From Mycolicibacterium sp. ND9-15 (lineage in GTDB: Bacteria > Actinomycetota > Actinomycetes > Mycobacteriales > Mycobacteriaceae): DNA of 64,000 nucleotides. The DNA is taken from NCBI RefSeq assembly GCF_035918395.1, contig NZ_CP142362.1:3695501-3759500 (forward strand). Reading direction: 5' to 3'. A program made the translations under genes and the position numbers. Position 1 is the stretch's first letter; each line of letters starts with the position of its first letter. The notes under the pieces were generated by a model. The model saw nothing but the letters and a program-made list of their open reading frames with translations, was not told the origin of the DNA and did not search any database. Below, one piece after another: positions 8,389 to 15,252 of this stretch.

Positions 8389-8799
8389 ATGTCCGTCATC
8401 TCCACACCGAGGCTCCGCGAGTCCAACGACTCGTTTCTGCGCTTCGCGCTGCGGGCCGACGCCGCCGCCAGCGGACTGATGGGTCTGGCCGGTATCCCAC
8501 TCGCGGGCTGGCTGGCGCGGACATCGGGTACTCCGGTCGCCTTCGAGTACACCGTGAGCGGTGTCTTCATCGCCTTCGCGGTTGGTGTATTCGCGTTCGC
8601 CGCCAGGCCATCGGTGAGGGCCACCGGCATCGTGATCGCCGTCGGAAACTTCGCGTATGCGGTCGCCACCGTCGTGTTCGTGCTCGCCGATGTCTTCCCA
8701 CTGACGACCGCCGGCGTGCTGCTCACGTTGGCTACCGGCGTCTATACGTTGATCATGGCCGAGCTGCAGTACCAGGGCATACGTCGTATCACGGCCTGA
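8389..8799 (+). CDS. Small four-helix membrane protein (tandem paralogue 2)
   Basis: A 136-residue paralogue of the preceding gene. The start was set at ATG 8389 because AAAGGAAG lies about 5 bases upstream of it; the ATG at 8374 overlaps that ribosome site. It has four hydrophobic segments and the shared SNDSFLRFALRADA block near the N-terminus. The gap of 80 bases to the upstream paralogue allows one transcript. It is convergent with coaA (18-base gap). Function unknown. Confidence 0.75.
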   Translation: MSVISTPRLRESNDSFLRFALRADAAASGLMGLAGIPLAGWLARTSGTPVAFEYTVSGVFIAFAVGVFAFAARPSVRATGIVIAVGNFAYAVATVVFVLADVFPLTTAGVLLTLATGVYTLIMAELQYQGIRRITA

Positions 8800-8817
8800 G
8801 ACGTTGCCTCGAGCCGC

Positions 8818-9768
8818 TCACAGCTTGCGAAGCCGCAACCGGTTGATGGAGTGGTCGGCGTCCTTGCGCAGCACCAGCGTCGCGCGTGGCCGGGTGGGCA
8901 GGATGTTCTCGATCAGGTTGGGCCGGTTGATCGAATGCCAGATGTCGCGGGCGGCGAACACGGCCTGCTCGTCGGTGAGCGTGGCGTAGTGGTGAAAGTG
9001 TGACGCCGGATCCGCGAACGCCGTCGTCCGCAGGCCCAGAAACCGGTCGATGTACCACTGTTCGATGTCGTCGATGCGGGCGTCGACGTAGACCGAGAAG
9101 TCGAACAGGTCGGACACCATCAACGTCGGCCCGGTCTGCAGCACGTTGAGCCCCTCCAGAATGAGAATGTCAGGGTGCCTGACGATCTGTTTCTCCCCGG
9201 GCACGATGTCGTACAGCAGATGCGAGTACACCGGCGCACACGCGTATTCCGAGCCGGACTTGACCGTCGTGACAAACCGCATCAGCGCCCGACGGTCGTA
9301 ACTCTCGGGAAAGCCCTTGCGGCCCATCAAGTTTCGCCGTACCAGCTCGTCGTTGGGGTACAGGAATCCGTCGGTGGTGACCAGGTCGACGCGCGGGTGG
9401 TGCTCCCAACGCGCCAGAAGTGCCTGCAGCACACGGGCTGTCGTGGACTTGCCGACCGCGACACTGCCCGCCACGCCGATGACGAACGGCACCGGCCGGT
9501 CCGGGTTCTGCGCCGGCTCGCCGCCGCCGTCACCCAGGAACTCCGCGGTCGTCGCGAACAACCGTTGACGCGCGGCGACCTGAAGATGAATGAGCCGGGC
9601 CAGCGGCAGGTAGACCTCTTCGACTTCCAGCAGGTCGACCTTCTCGCCGATACCGCGCAGCTTCTCCAGTTCGTCTTCGCTGAGCTTCAGCGGAGTCGAC
9701 ATGCGCAGATTTCGCCACTGACTCCGGTCGAACTCTACGTATGGGCTGGGTTCACTCAGCCGCGCCAT
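8818..9768 (-). CDS. coaA: Type I pantothenate kinase
   Basis: Phosphorylates pantothenate in the first, regulated step of CoA synthesis. The 316-residue protein has the P-loop GVAGSVAVGKST (about 98-109), the DLVTTDGFLYPN strand, GFPESYDRR and the LILEGLNVLQ segment characteristic of bacterial type I PanK. Start ATG 9768 (MARLSEPSPYVEFDRSQW). It is divergent from the DUF885 gene, with only 30 bases between starts. Position next to glyA and desA2 is conserved with M. tuberculosis Rv1092c. Confidence 0.96.
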   Translation of the reverse strand: MARLSEPSPYVEFDRSQWRNLRMSTPLKLSEDELEKLRGIGEKVDLLEVEEVYLPLARLIHLQVAARQRLFATTAEFLGDGGGEPAQNPDRPVPFVIGVAGSVAVGKSTTARVLQALLARWEHHPRVDLVTTDGFLYPNDELVRRNLMGRKGFPESYDRRALMRFVTTVKSGSEYACAPVYSHLLYDIVPGEKQIVRHPDILILEGLNVLQTGPTLMVSDLFDFSVYVDARIDDIEQWYIDRFLGLRTTAFADPASHFHHYATLTDEQAVFAARDIWHSINRPNLIENILPTRPRATLVLRKDADHSINRLRLRKL

Positions 9769-9798
9769 GCGCCCAGTCTTGCATTTACCGTTGAGGTC

Positions 9799-11010
9799 AT
9801 GGAGGCCAGCACCTCAGTTTCGGTGGTCCGCGAATATCTGCTGCTCGGGTTGCGCTTCGACCGGGTGGAGGAGGGCTATGTCGACTCGTTCACCGGCGAT
9901 CCGGCCCTGCGGCGTGCGGTGGCCGCCGAGCCGCAGCCCGATCCCGCCGACCTGGCCAGGCAGGCCGACCGGCTGCGGGCGGAGGTGGCCGCGGTCGACG
10001 GGCTGGAACAGGCGCGGGCAGACTACATCGGCGCCCACCTGAAGGCGCTCGAGTGCGCCGGCCGCAAGTTCGCCGGCGAGCAGGTCGGATTCGTCGACGA
10101 GGTCGCGGCGTATTTCGACGTGCACATCACCAAGGGCGACCCGGAGCGGTATCGGCAAGCACATCGGCAGCTCGACGAGGTGTTGGGCGGCTCCGGTTCG
10201 CTCGCCGAGCGGATGCAGTCCTACCGAGCGGGCGAGGAGATCGCACCCGCGCGCCTGGAGGAGTGCATTCACGCGTTCTCGAGCGCCCTGCGGGACCGCG
10301 TGCGCGCCGAATATCCGCTGCCCGATGCGGAGACGATCACCTACGAGGTGGTCACCGACAAGCCGTGGTCGGGTTTCAACTACTACCACGGCGACTACAA
10401 GTCGACGGTCGCCGTCAACGCCGATCTCAAACAGCAGATGTCCAACCTGCCCCGGCTGGTCGCCCACGAGTCGTATCCGGGTCACCACACCGAGCACTGC
10501 CGCAAGGAGGCGGGTCTGGTCGAGGGCTTGGGCCAGGCCGAGCAGACGATCTTTCTGGTCAACACCCCGCAGTGTCTGATGGCCGAGGGCCTGGCGGACC
10601 TGGCCCTGTACGCGGCGATCGGCCCCGACTGGGGCGCCTGGGCTCGGGACATCTACGCCGACCTGGGGCTGCGCTTCGACGGCGAGCACGCCCAGGCGGT
10701 GTCGGAGGCCACGGCGGCCCTCGCCGAGGTGCGGCAGGATGCGGCGTTGATGCTGCACGACGAGCACCGCGACGTCGACGACGTCGTCGATTTCCTCAAG
10801 CGGTGGCTGCTCGTCAACGACGAGCGTGCCCGCCAGATGTTGCGGTTCTTGTCCTCCCCGCTGTGGCGCGCCTACACCAGCACCTACGTCGAGGGGTATC
10901 GACTGCTGCGGGGTTGGCTGGACGAGCGGCCCGCCGGCGTCAGCCTCACCCGCCGGTTCGGCACGCTGCTCGACCAGCCACTGATCCCGTCGGCGCTGCG
11001 GGCGGCCTGA
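9799..11010 (+). CDS. DUF885-family metallopeptidase-like protein
   Basis: A 403-residue protein, start ATG 9799 (MEASTSVSVVREYLLLGLRF). The putative zinc site is HESYPGHHTEH at residues 223-233, the HExxxGHH pattern of DUF885 proteins, followed by MAEGLADLALY, which could supply a third ligand. Family members look like mostly helical peptidases, but this one is shorter than the usual 550-600 residues and lacks a signal peptide, so it should act in the cytoplasm. Substrate unknown. It is an insertion relative to the M. tuberculosis coaA-glyA1 junction. Confidence 0.8.
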   Translation: MEASTSVSVVREYLLLGLRFDRVEEGYVDSFTGDPALRRAVAAEPQPDPADLARQADRLRAEVAAVDGLEQARADYIGAHLKALECAGRKFAGEQVGFVDEVAAYFDVHITKGDPERYRQAHRQLDEVLGGSGSLAERMQSYRAGEEIAPARLEECIHAFSSALRDRVRAEYPLPDAETITYEVVTDKPWSGFNYYHGDYKSTVAVNADLKQQMSNLPRLVAHESYPGHHTEHCRKEAGLVEGLGQAEQTIFLVNTPQCLMAEGLADLALYAAIGPDWGAWARDIYADLGLRFDGEHAQAVSEATAALAEVRQDAALMLHDEHRDVDDVVDFLKRWLLVNDERARQMLRFLSSPLWRAYTSTYVEGYRLLRGWLDERPAGVSLTRRFGTLLDQPLIPSALRAA

Positions 11011-11092
11011 CGGCGCCGTTTATACCCGAGGGCCGTGCCCCGGACCCTGATGCAGAAACCGAAGGCCCAGGCGCGGAAAGTAGGCTGAGTCC

Positions 11093-12571
11093 ATGGCTGC
11101 AGACCCGTCCGTGACCACCTCAGCGCCCGCGCCCGGAGCCGAGTACGCCGAGACCGCGAGCGCCGCCTACCGGGCCGCGTTGCAGGTCATCGAGTCAGTC
11201 GAACCGCGGATCGCGGCCGCAACCCGTAAAGAGCTTGCGGACCAACGGGATTCGCTCAAGCTGATCGCCAGCGAAAACTACGCCTCCCCGGCGGTCCTGT
11301 TGACCATGGGCACCTGGTTGTCCGACAAGTACGCCGAGGGCACGATCGGGCACCGGTTCTACGCGGGCTGCCAAAACGTCGACACCGTCGAGAGCCTCGC
11401 CGCCGAGCACGCCCGTGAGCTGTTCGGGGCGCCGTATGCCTATGTGCAGCCGCACTCGGGTATCGACGCCAACCTCGTCGCCTTCTGGGCGATCCTGGCG
11501 ACCCGCGTCGAAGCACCCGAACTGGCCGAGGCCGGCCTCAAACACGTCAACGACCTGTCGGAGGCGGACTGGGAGAAGCTGCGCAACAAACTGGGCAACC
11601 AGCGGTTGCTGGGCATGTCGCTGGATGCCGGCGGTCACCTGACCCACGGTTTCCGGCCCAACATCTCCGGCAAGATGTTCCACCAGCACAGCTATGGCAC
11701 CGACCCGAACACCGGGTTCCTGGACTACGGCGCGGTGGCCGATGCCGCCCGCGAGTTCAAGCCGCTGATCATCGTCGCTGGTTACTCCGCCTATCCGCGG
11801 CGGGTCGACTTCGCCAAGATGCGCGAGATCGCCGACGAGGTGGGCGCGACGTTGATGGTCGACATGGCGCATTTCGCGGGCCTGGTCGCGGGCAAGGTGT
11901 TCACCGGCGACGAGGATCCGGTGCCGCACGCCCACGTCACCACCACGACCACCCACAAATCGCTGCGCGGGCCGCGCGGCGGGATGGTGCTCGCCGCGCC
12001 GGAGTACTCCGACGCCGTCGACAAGGGCTGCCCGATGGTGCTGGGCGGCCCGCTGTCGCACGTGATGGCCGCGAAGGCGGTAGCGCTCGCCGAAGCCCGC
12101 CAACCCGCGTTCCAGCTGTACGCGCAGCGGGTCGCCGACAACGCCCAAGCCCTGGCCGACGGTTTTCTCAAGCGGGACGCGGCGCTCGTCACCGGCGGCA
12201 CCGACAACCACATCGTGCTGCTGGATGTCACCTCGTTCGGGCTGACCGGCCGGCAGGCGGAGTCGGCCCTGCTCGACGCGGGCATCGTCACCAACCGAAA
12301 CTCGGTGCCCGCGGACCCGAACGGAGCCTGGTACACCAGCGGTATCCGGTTGGGTACTCCCGCGTTGACCACGCGCGGTTTCGGGGCCGACGACTTCGAC
12401 CGCGTGGCCGAGCTGATCGTCGACGTGCTCGCCAACACCGAAGCTGCGGAAGGAACCGCTGGACCTTCGAAGGCGAAGTACACCCTGGCCGACGGCACCG
12501 CCGAACGCGTGCACGCCGCGTCGGCCGAGCTGCTGGCGGCCAACCCGCTGTACCCGGGGCTGACGCTGTAA
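11093..12571 (+). CDS. glyA: Serine hydroxymethyltransferase, long type
   Basis: PLP enzyme that converts serine and tetrahydrofolate to glycine and methylene-THF. Motifs: LKLIASENYASPAVL, YAEGTIGHRFYAGC, VDMAHFAGLVAGKVF and the PLP lysine in THKSLRGPRGG (K289). At 492 residues it is about 65 longer than GlyA1 of M. tuberculosis. Extra sequence includes an N-terminal extension and an insert of about 45 residues (around 137-180, EAPELAEAGLKHVNDL onwards) after the NLVAFWAIL helix, seen in a separate SHMT branch that includes chlamydial enzymes. The catalytic set appears complete. It sits at the glyA1 locus between coaA and desA2. Confidence 0.93.
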   Translation: MAADPSVTTSAPAPGAEYAETASAAYRAALQVIESVEPRIAAATRKELADQRDSLKLIASENYASPAVLLTMGTWLSDKYAEGTIGHRFYAGCQNVDTVESLAAEHARELFGAPYAYVQPHSGIDANLVAFWAILATRVEAPELAEAGLKHVNDLSEADWEKLRNKLGNQRLLGMSLDAGGHLTHGFRPNISGKMFHQHSYGTDPNTGFLDYGAVADAAREFKPLIIVAGYSAYPRRVDFAKMREIADEVGATLMVDMAHFAGLVAGKVFTGDEDPVPHAHVTTTTTHKSLRGPRGGMVLAAPEYSDAVDKGCPMVLGGPLSHVMAAKAVALAEARQPAFQLYAQRVADNAQALADGFLKRDAALVTGGTDNHIVLLDVTSFGLTGRQAESALLDAGIVTNRNSVPADPNGAWYTSGIRLGTPALTTRGFGADDFDRVAELIVDVLANTEAAEGTAGPSKAKYTLADGTAERVHAASAELLAANPLYPGLTL

Positions 12572-12622
12572 GCCGCGCGCCACGCCAGGCCGGGAAATTT
12601 TACGATTCCCACAGAATTGGGT

Positions 12623-12628
12623 TACTGT
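12623..12628 (+). promoter_or_regulatory. Candidate -10 box of desA2
   Basis: TACTGT, six bases before the desA2 ATG at 12635, fits the mycobacterial TANNNT -10 pattern. Transcription would start at about the A of the ATG, giving a leaderless mRNA. No Shine-Dalgarno sequence is present, which agrees. Confidence 0.45.
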
Positions 12629-12634
12629 AACTGC

Positions 12635-13462
12635 ATGGCACAGAAACCTGTACCCAATGCGCTGATCCTCGAGCTCGAGCCGGTCGTGCAGCAGGAGCTG
12701 CGTCGCCACATCGACTCCGAGGACCTCTGGTACGCCCATGACTACGTACCGTTCGACCAGGGCGAGAACTTCGCTTTCCTCGGCGGCCAGGACTGGGATC
12801 CGTCGCAGGTGACCCTGCCCAAAGACGTCACCGACGCGCTGGAGATCCTGCTGATCACCAAGGACAACCTCGCGGGCTTCCACCGCGAGTTCGTCTTCAG
12901 CTTCATCCTCGAGGAGAAGTGGGGCCGCTGGATCGGCCGGTGGACCGCCGAGGAGCACCTGCACGCGATCGCGCTGCGCAACTACCTCGTCGTCACCCGC
13001 GAGATCGACCCCGCCGCCAACGAGGACGTGCGCGTCGAGCACGTGATGAAGGGCTACCGCGCCGACACCTACAGCCAGATCGAGCGGCTCGTTTTCATGG
13101 CCTTCTTCGAGCGGGCGCACGCCGTCTTCTGCCGCAATCTCGAAAAGAAGATCGACGAGCCGGTGCTCAAGGCCCTCATCGGGCGCATCGCCCGCGACGA
13201 GGAGCGGCACGAGGAGTTCTTCGCCAACCTCGTCGCACACCTGCTCACCACCAACCGTGACGACACGGTCGAGGCCATCGCGCGACGCGCGGCCGAACTC
13301 CAGGTCGTCGGTGGCGACATCGACGCATACGCGGACAAGGTGCGGCGCATGGCCGAGTCCGGCATCTTCGGGCCGGAGCAGTTGCGTGAGGTGAGAACCG
13401 ACCGGATCGCCGCATGGGGGCTGGCCGACGAGCCTTCGCTGACGCAGTTCACTTCGCGGTAA
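12635..13462 (+). CDS. desA2: Acyl-ACP desaturase-like protein DesA2
   Basis: Ferritin-like protein of the plant acyl-ACP desaturase family, needed for mycolic acid synthesis in mycobacteria. The 275 residues match the length of M. tuberculosis DesA2. Candidate di-iron ligands lie in WTAEEHLHAIA (about residue 105-115) and RDEERHEEFFANL (about 187-199). Start ATG 12635 (MAQKPVPNALILELEP); an upstream ATG at 12617 in the same frame adds only MGYCNC and would put the start at the wrong side of the -10 box. Follows glyA by 63 bases. Confidence 0.93.
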   Translation: MAQKPVPNALILELEPVVQQELRRHIDSEDLWYAHDYVPFDQGENFAFLGGQDWDPSQVTLPKDVTDALEILLITKDNLAGFHREFVFSFILEEKWGRWIGRWTAEEHLHAIALRNYLVVTREIDPAANEDVRVEHVMKGYRADTYSQIERLVFMAFFERAHAVFCRNLEKKIDEPVLKALIGRIARDEERHEEFFANLVAHLLTTNRDDTVEAIARRAAELQVVGGDIDAYADKVRRMAESGIFGPEQLREVRTDRIAAWGLADEPSLTQFTSR

Positions 13463-13521
13463 CCGTAGCTACGGCGCGCCTGCGCGGCGCATGTGGCGCA
13501 CCGGGAGTAGCGTCGCTTTCG

Positions 13522-13659
13522 ATGGCTAGCGACGTGCTTTGCTGTCCGGGCGGTACCGATCGTTTCGATCAGGAAGGGACCGGCCCCGGTCTCAGTGCCG
13601 CAGTGTCCGCCGAAGGTTCGTGCGGGGCCGCGCGACCGCGAGGAGCGCCACGTGACTGA
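13522..13659 (+). CDS. Possible PhoAT-like small antitoxin ORF overlapping phoH2
   Basis: A 45-codon frame from ATG 13522 (MASDVLCCPGGTDRFDQEG) to TGA 13657-13659. It overlaps the phoH2 GTG start by 8 bases. TAGCGT at 13508-13513 could be a -10 box giving a leaderless start. In M. tuberculosis and M. smegmatis a short gene, phoAT, overlaps phoH2 and acts as its antitoxin; this ORF has the right place and size. The sequence itself was not recognised with certainty, so this is an inference from position. Confidence 0.45.
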   Translation: MASDVLCCPGGTDRFDQEGTGPGLSAAVSAEGSCGAARPRGAPRD

Positions 13660-14965
13660 ATCGGCAATCCACACCTACGTGCTCGACACTTCCGTGCTGC
13701 TGTCAGATCCCTGGGCCTGCACGCGCTTTGCCGAGCACGAGGTCGTGGTTCCGCTGGTCGTGATCAGCGAACTGGAAGCCAAGCGGCACCATCATGAGCT
13801 CGGCTGGTTCGCGCGTCAAGCCCTGCGGCTGTTCGACGATCTGCGGCTCGAACACGGTCGGCTGGACCAGCCGATTCCCGTTGGTGCACAAGGCGGCTCG
13901 TTACACGTCGAGCTGAACCACAGCGATCCGTCGGTCCTCCCCGCAGGGTTTCGCACCGACAGCAACGATGCCCGGATTCTGACCGTCGCGGCCAATCTCG
14001 CCGCCGAGGGTAAGCGCGTCACGTTGGTCAGCAAGGACATCCCGCTACGCGTGAAGGCGGGTGCGGTGGGGTTGTTGGCCGACGAGTACCACGCCCAGGA
14101 TGTCATCACGTCAGGCTGGACGGGCATGGCCGAGGCCGAGGTCTGCGCCGACGATATCGATGCGCTGTTCGCCGAGGGCGAGACCGACCTCGAGGCGGCC
14201 CGAAACCTACCGTGCCACACCGGGATCCGCCTGCTCGGCGGTAGCTCTCACGCCCTGGGCCGGGTGACCCCGGAGAAGCGGGTGCGGCTGGTGCGCGGTG
14301 ACCGGGAGGCGTTCGGGCTGCGCGGCCGCTCCGCCGAACAGCGAGTGGCGTTGGACCTGCTGCTCGACGAGACGATCGGCATCGTCTCGCTCGGCGGCAA
14401 GGCCGGCACCGGCAAGTCCGCGCTGGCGCTGTGCGCGGGTTTGGAGGCGGTGCTGGAGCGCCGTACTCAGCGCAAGGTCGTGGTGTTCCGTCCGCTGTAC
14501 GCGGTCGGCGGTCAAGACCTCGGCTATCTGCCCGGTAGCGAGAGCGACAAGATGGGTCCGTGGGCGCAGGCGGTCTTCGACACGCTCGAGGGTTTGGCCA
14601 GCCCCGCGGTGCTCGAGGAGGTGTTGTCGCGCGGCATGCTCGAAGTGTTGCCGCTGACGCACATCCGCGGCCGCTCCCTGCACGACTCGTTCGTGATCGT
14701 CGACGAAGCGCAATCACTCGAGCGCAACGTGCTGCTGACCGTGCTGTCCCGGCTCGGTGCCGGCTCGCGAGTCGTCCTCACTCACGATGTCGCCCAGCGC
14801 GACAATCTGCGCGTCGGCAGGCACGACGGCGTCGCGGCGGTGATCGAAAAGCTCAAGGGCCACCCGTTGTTCGCCCACATCACACTGCTGCGCAGCGAAC
14901 GCTCGCCGATCGCCGCGCTGGTGACCGAGATGCTCGAGGAGATCAGCCCCGGCGCGCTGCCCTGA
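13652..14965 (+). CDS. phoH2: PhoH2: PIN-domain RNase fused to PhoH ATPase/helicase
   Basis: A 437-residue protein, start GTG 13652 preceded by GAGGAGCG. N-terminal PIN domain: TYVLDTSVLLSDP (Asp 12), VISELEAKRHH (Glu 40 and 42) and TDSNDARIL, the acidic set of a metal-dependent RNase. C-terminal PhoH domain: Walker A GKAGTGKS at about 249-256 and the VIVDEAQSLERN Walker B. Mycobacterial PhoH2 unwinds and cuts RNA and behaves as a toxin-antitoxin effector with PhoAT. Position next to desA2 equals Rv1095. Confidence 0.93.
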   Translation: MTESAIHTYVLDTSVLLSDPWACTRFAEHEVVVPLVVISELEAKRHHHELGWFARQALRLFDDLRLEHGRLDQPIPVGAQGGSLHVELNHSDPSVLPAGFRTDSNDARILTVAANLAAEGKRVTLVSKDIPLRVKAGAVGLLADEYHAQDVITSGWTGMAEAEVCADDIDALFAEGETDLEAARNLPCHTGIRLLGGSSHALGRVTPEKRVRLVRGDREAFGLRGRSAEQRVALDLLLDETIGIVSLGGKAGTGKSALALCAGLEAVLERRTQRKVVVFRPLYAVGGQDLGYLPGSESDKMGPWAQAVFDTLEGLASPAVLEEVLSRGMLEVLPLTHIRGRSLHDSFVIVDEAQSLERNVLLTVLSRLGAGSRVVLTHDVAQRDNLRVGRHDGVAAVIEKLKGHPLFAHITLLRSERSPIAALVTEMLEEISPGALP

Positions 14966-14974
14966 ACCGGTGGC

Positions 14975-15017
14975 TTCGGTGCGCTAGTAGTCGCTCAGCG
15001 ATCGGTAGCGCACCGAA
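14975..15017. terminator. Intergenic hairpin, family 1 copy B (putative bidirectional terminator)
   Basis: Perfect 12-base arms TTCGGTGCGCTA (14975-14986) and TAGCGCACCGAA (15006-15017), with an inner GTCGC/GCGA stem. It begins 9 bases after the phoH2 stop and faces the minus-strand genes from the other side. It shares outer and inner stem sequences with the copy at 4787-4831. Confidence 0.65.
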
Positions 15018-15171
15018 ATCCCTGGCGGTGACGACTGCTACGGATGAGGTGGAGCAGCGAGACCAGGCCGAGCACCGCGAGTCCGGTGCCCAGGGCGGGC
15101 TGGCTGGCGGCCGTCGTGACCAGGGCGATTTCCGCGTCGGCCACGGTCGCGGGAGCTTCGTCGAGATGCAC
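14995..15171 (-). CDS. Small single-pass membrane peptide (58 residues)
   Basis: A short frame from GTG 15171 to TGA 14995. A perfect AGGAGG ribosome site (15181-15176) stands 4 bases before the start, the strongest such site noted in the window. The peptide starts MHLDEAPATVADAEIALVTT, has one membrane segment (about 28-43, GTGLAVLGLVSLLHLI) and a basic tail (RSSRHRQ). Its last codons run into the family 1 hairpin. It lies 81 bases downstream of the LuxR-type regulator on the same strand. No homologue recognised. Confidence 0.5.
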   Translation of the reverse strand: MHLDEAPATVADAEIALVTTAASQPALGTGLAVLGLVSLLHLIRSSRHRQGFRCATDR

Positions 15172-15233
15172 CGATCCTCCTGTATGGCGGATGACAGCGG
15201 TCCGACGGTAAGTCCTCGACCCTCGACGGGAAA

Positions 15234-15250
15234 ATAGGGTGTTTCCCTAT
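15234..15250. promoter_or_regulatory. Palindrome between the LuxR-type regulator and the small peptide gene
   Basis: ATAGGG (15234-15239), TGTTT, CCCTAT (15245-15250): a perfect 6-base inverted repeat with a 5-base centre, two bases past the regulator stop codon and about 60 bases upstream of the small peptide start. It could be an operator for a LuxR-type dimer or a weak terminator. Confidence 0.4.
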
Positions 15251-15252
15251 GT

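Noticed and set aside
11195..13240. A 681-codon minus-strand frame opposite glyA and desA2
   Set aside because: It lies against two well-supported genes and has the Val/Gly/Arg composition usual for high-GC antisense frames; no domain seen.
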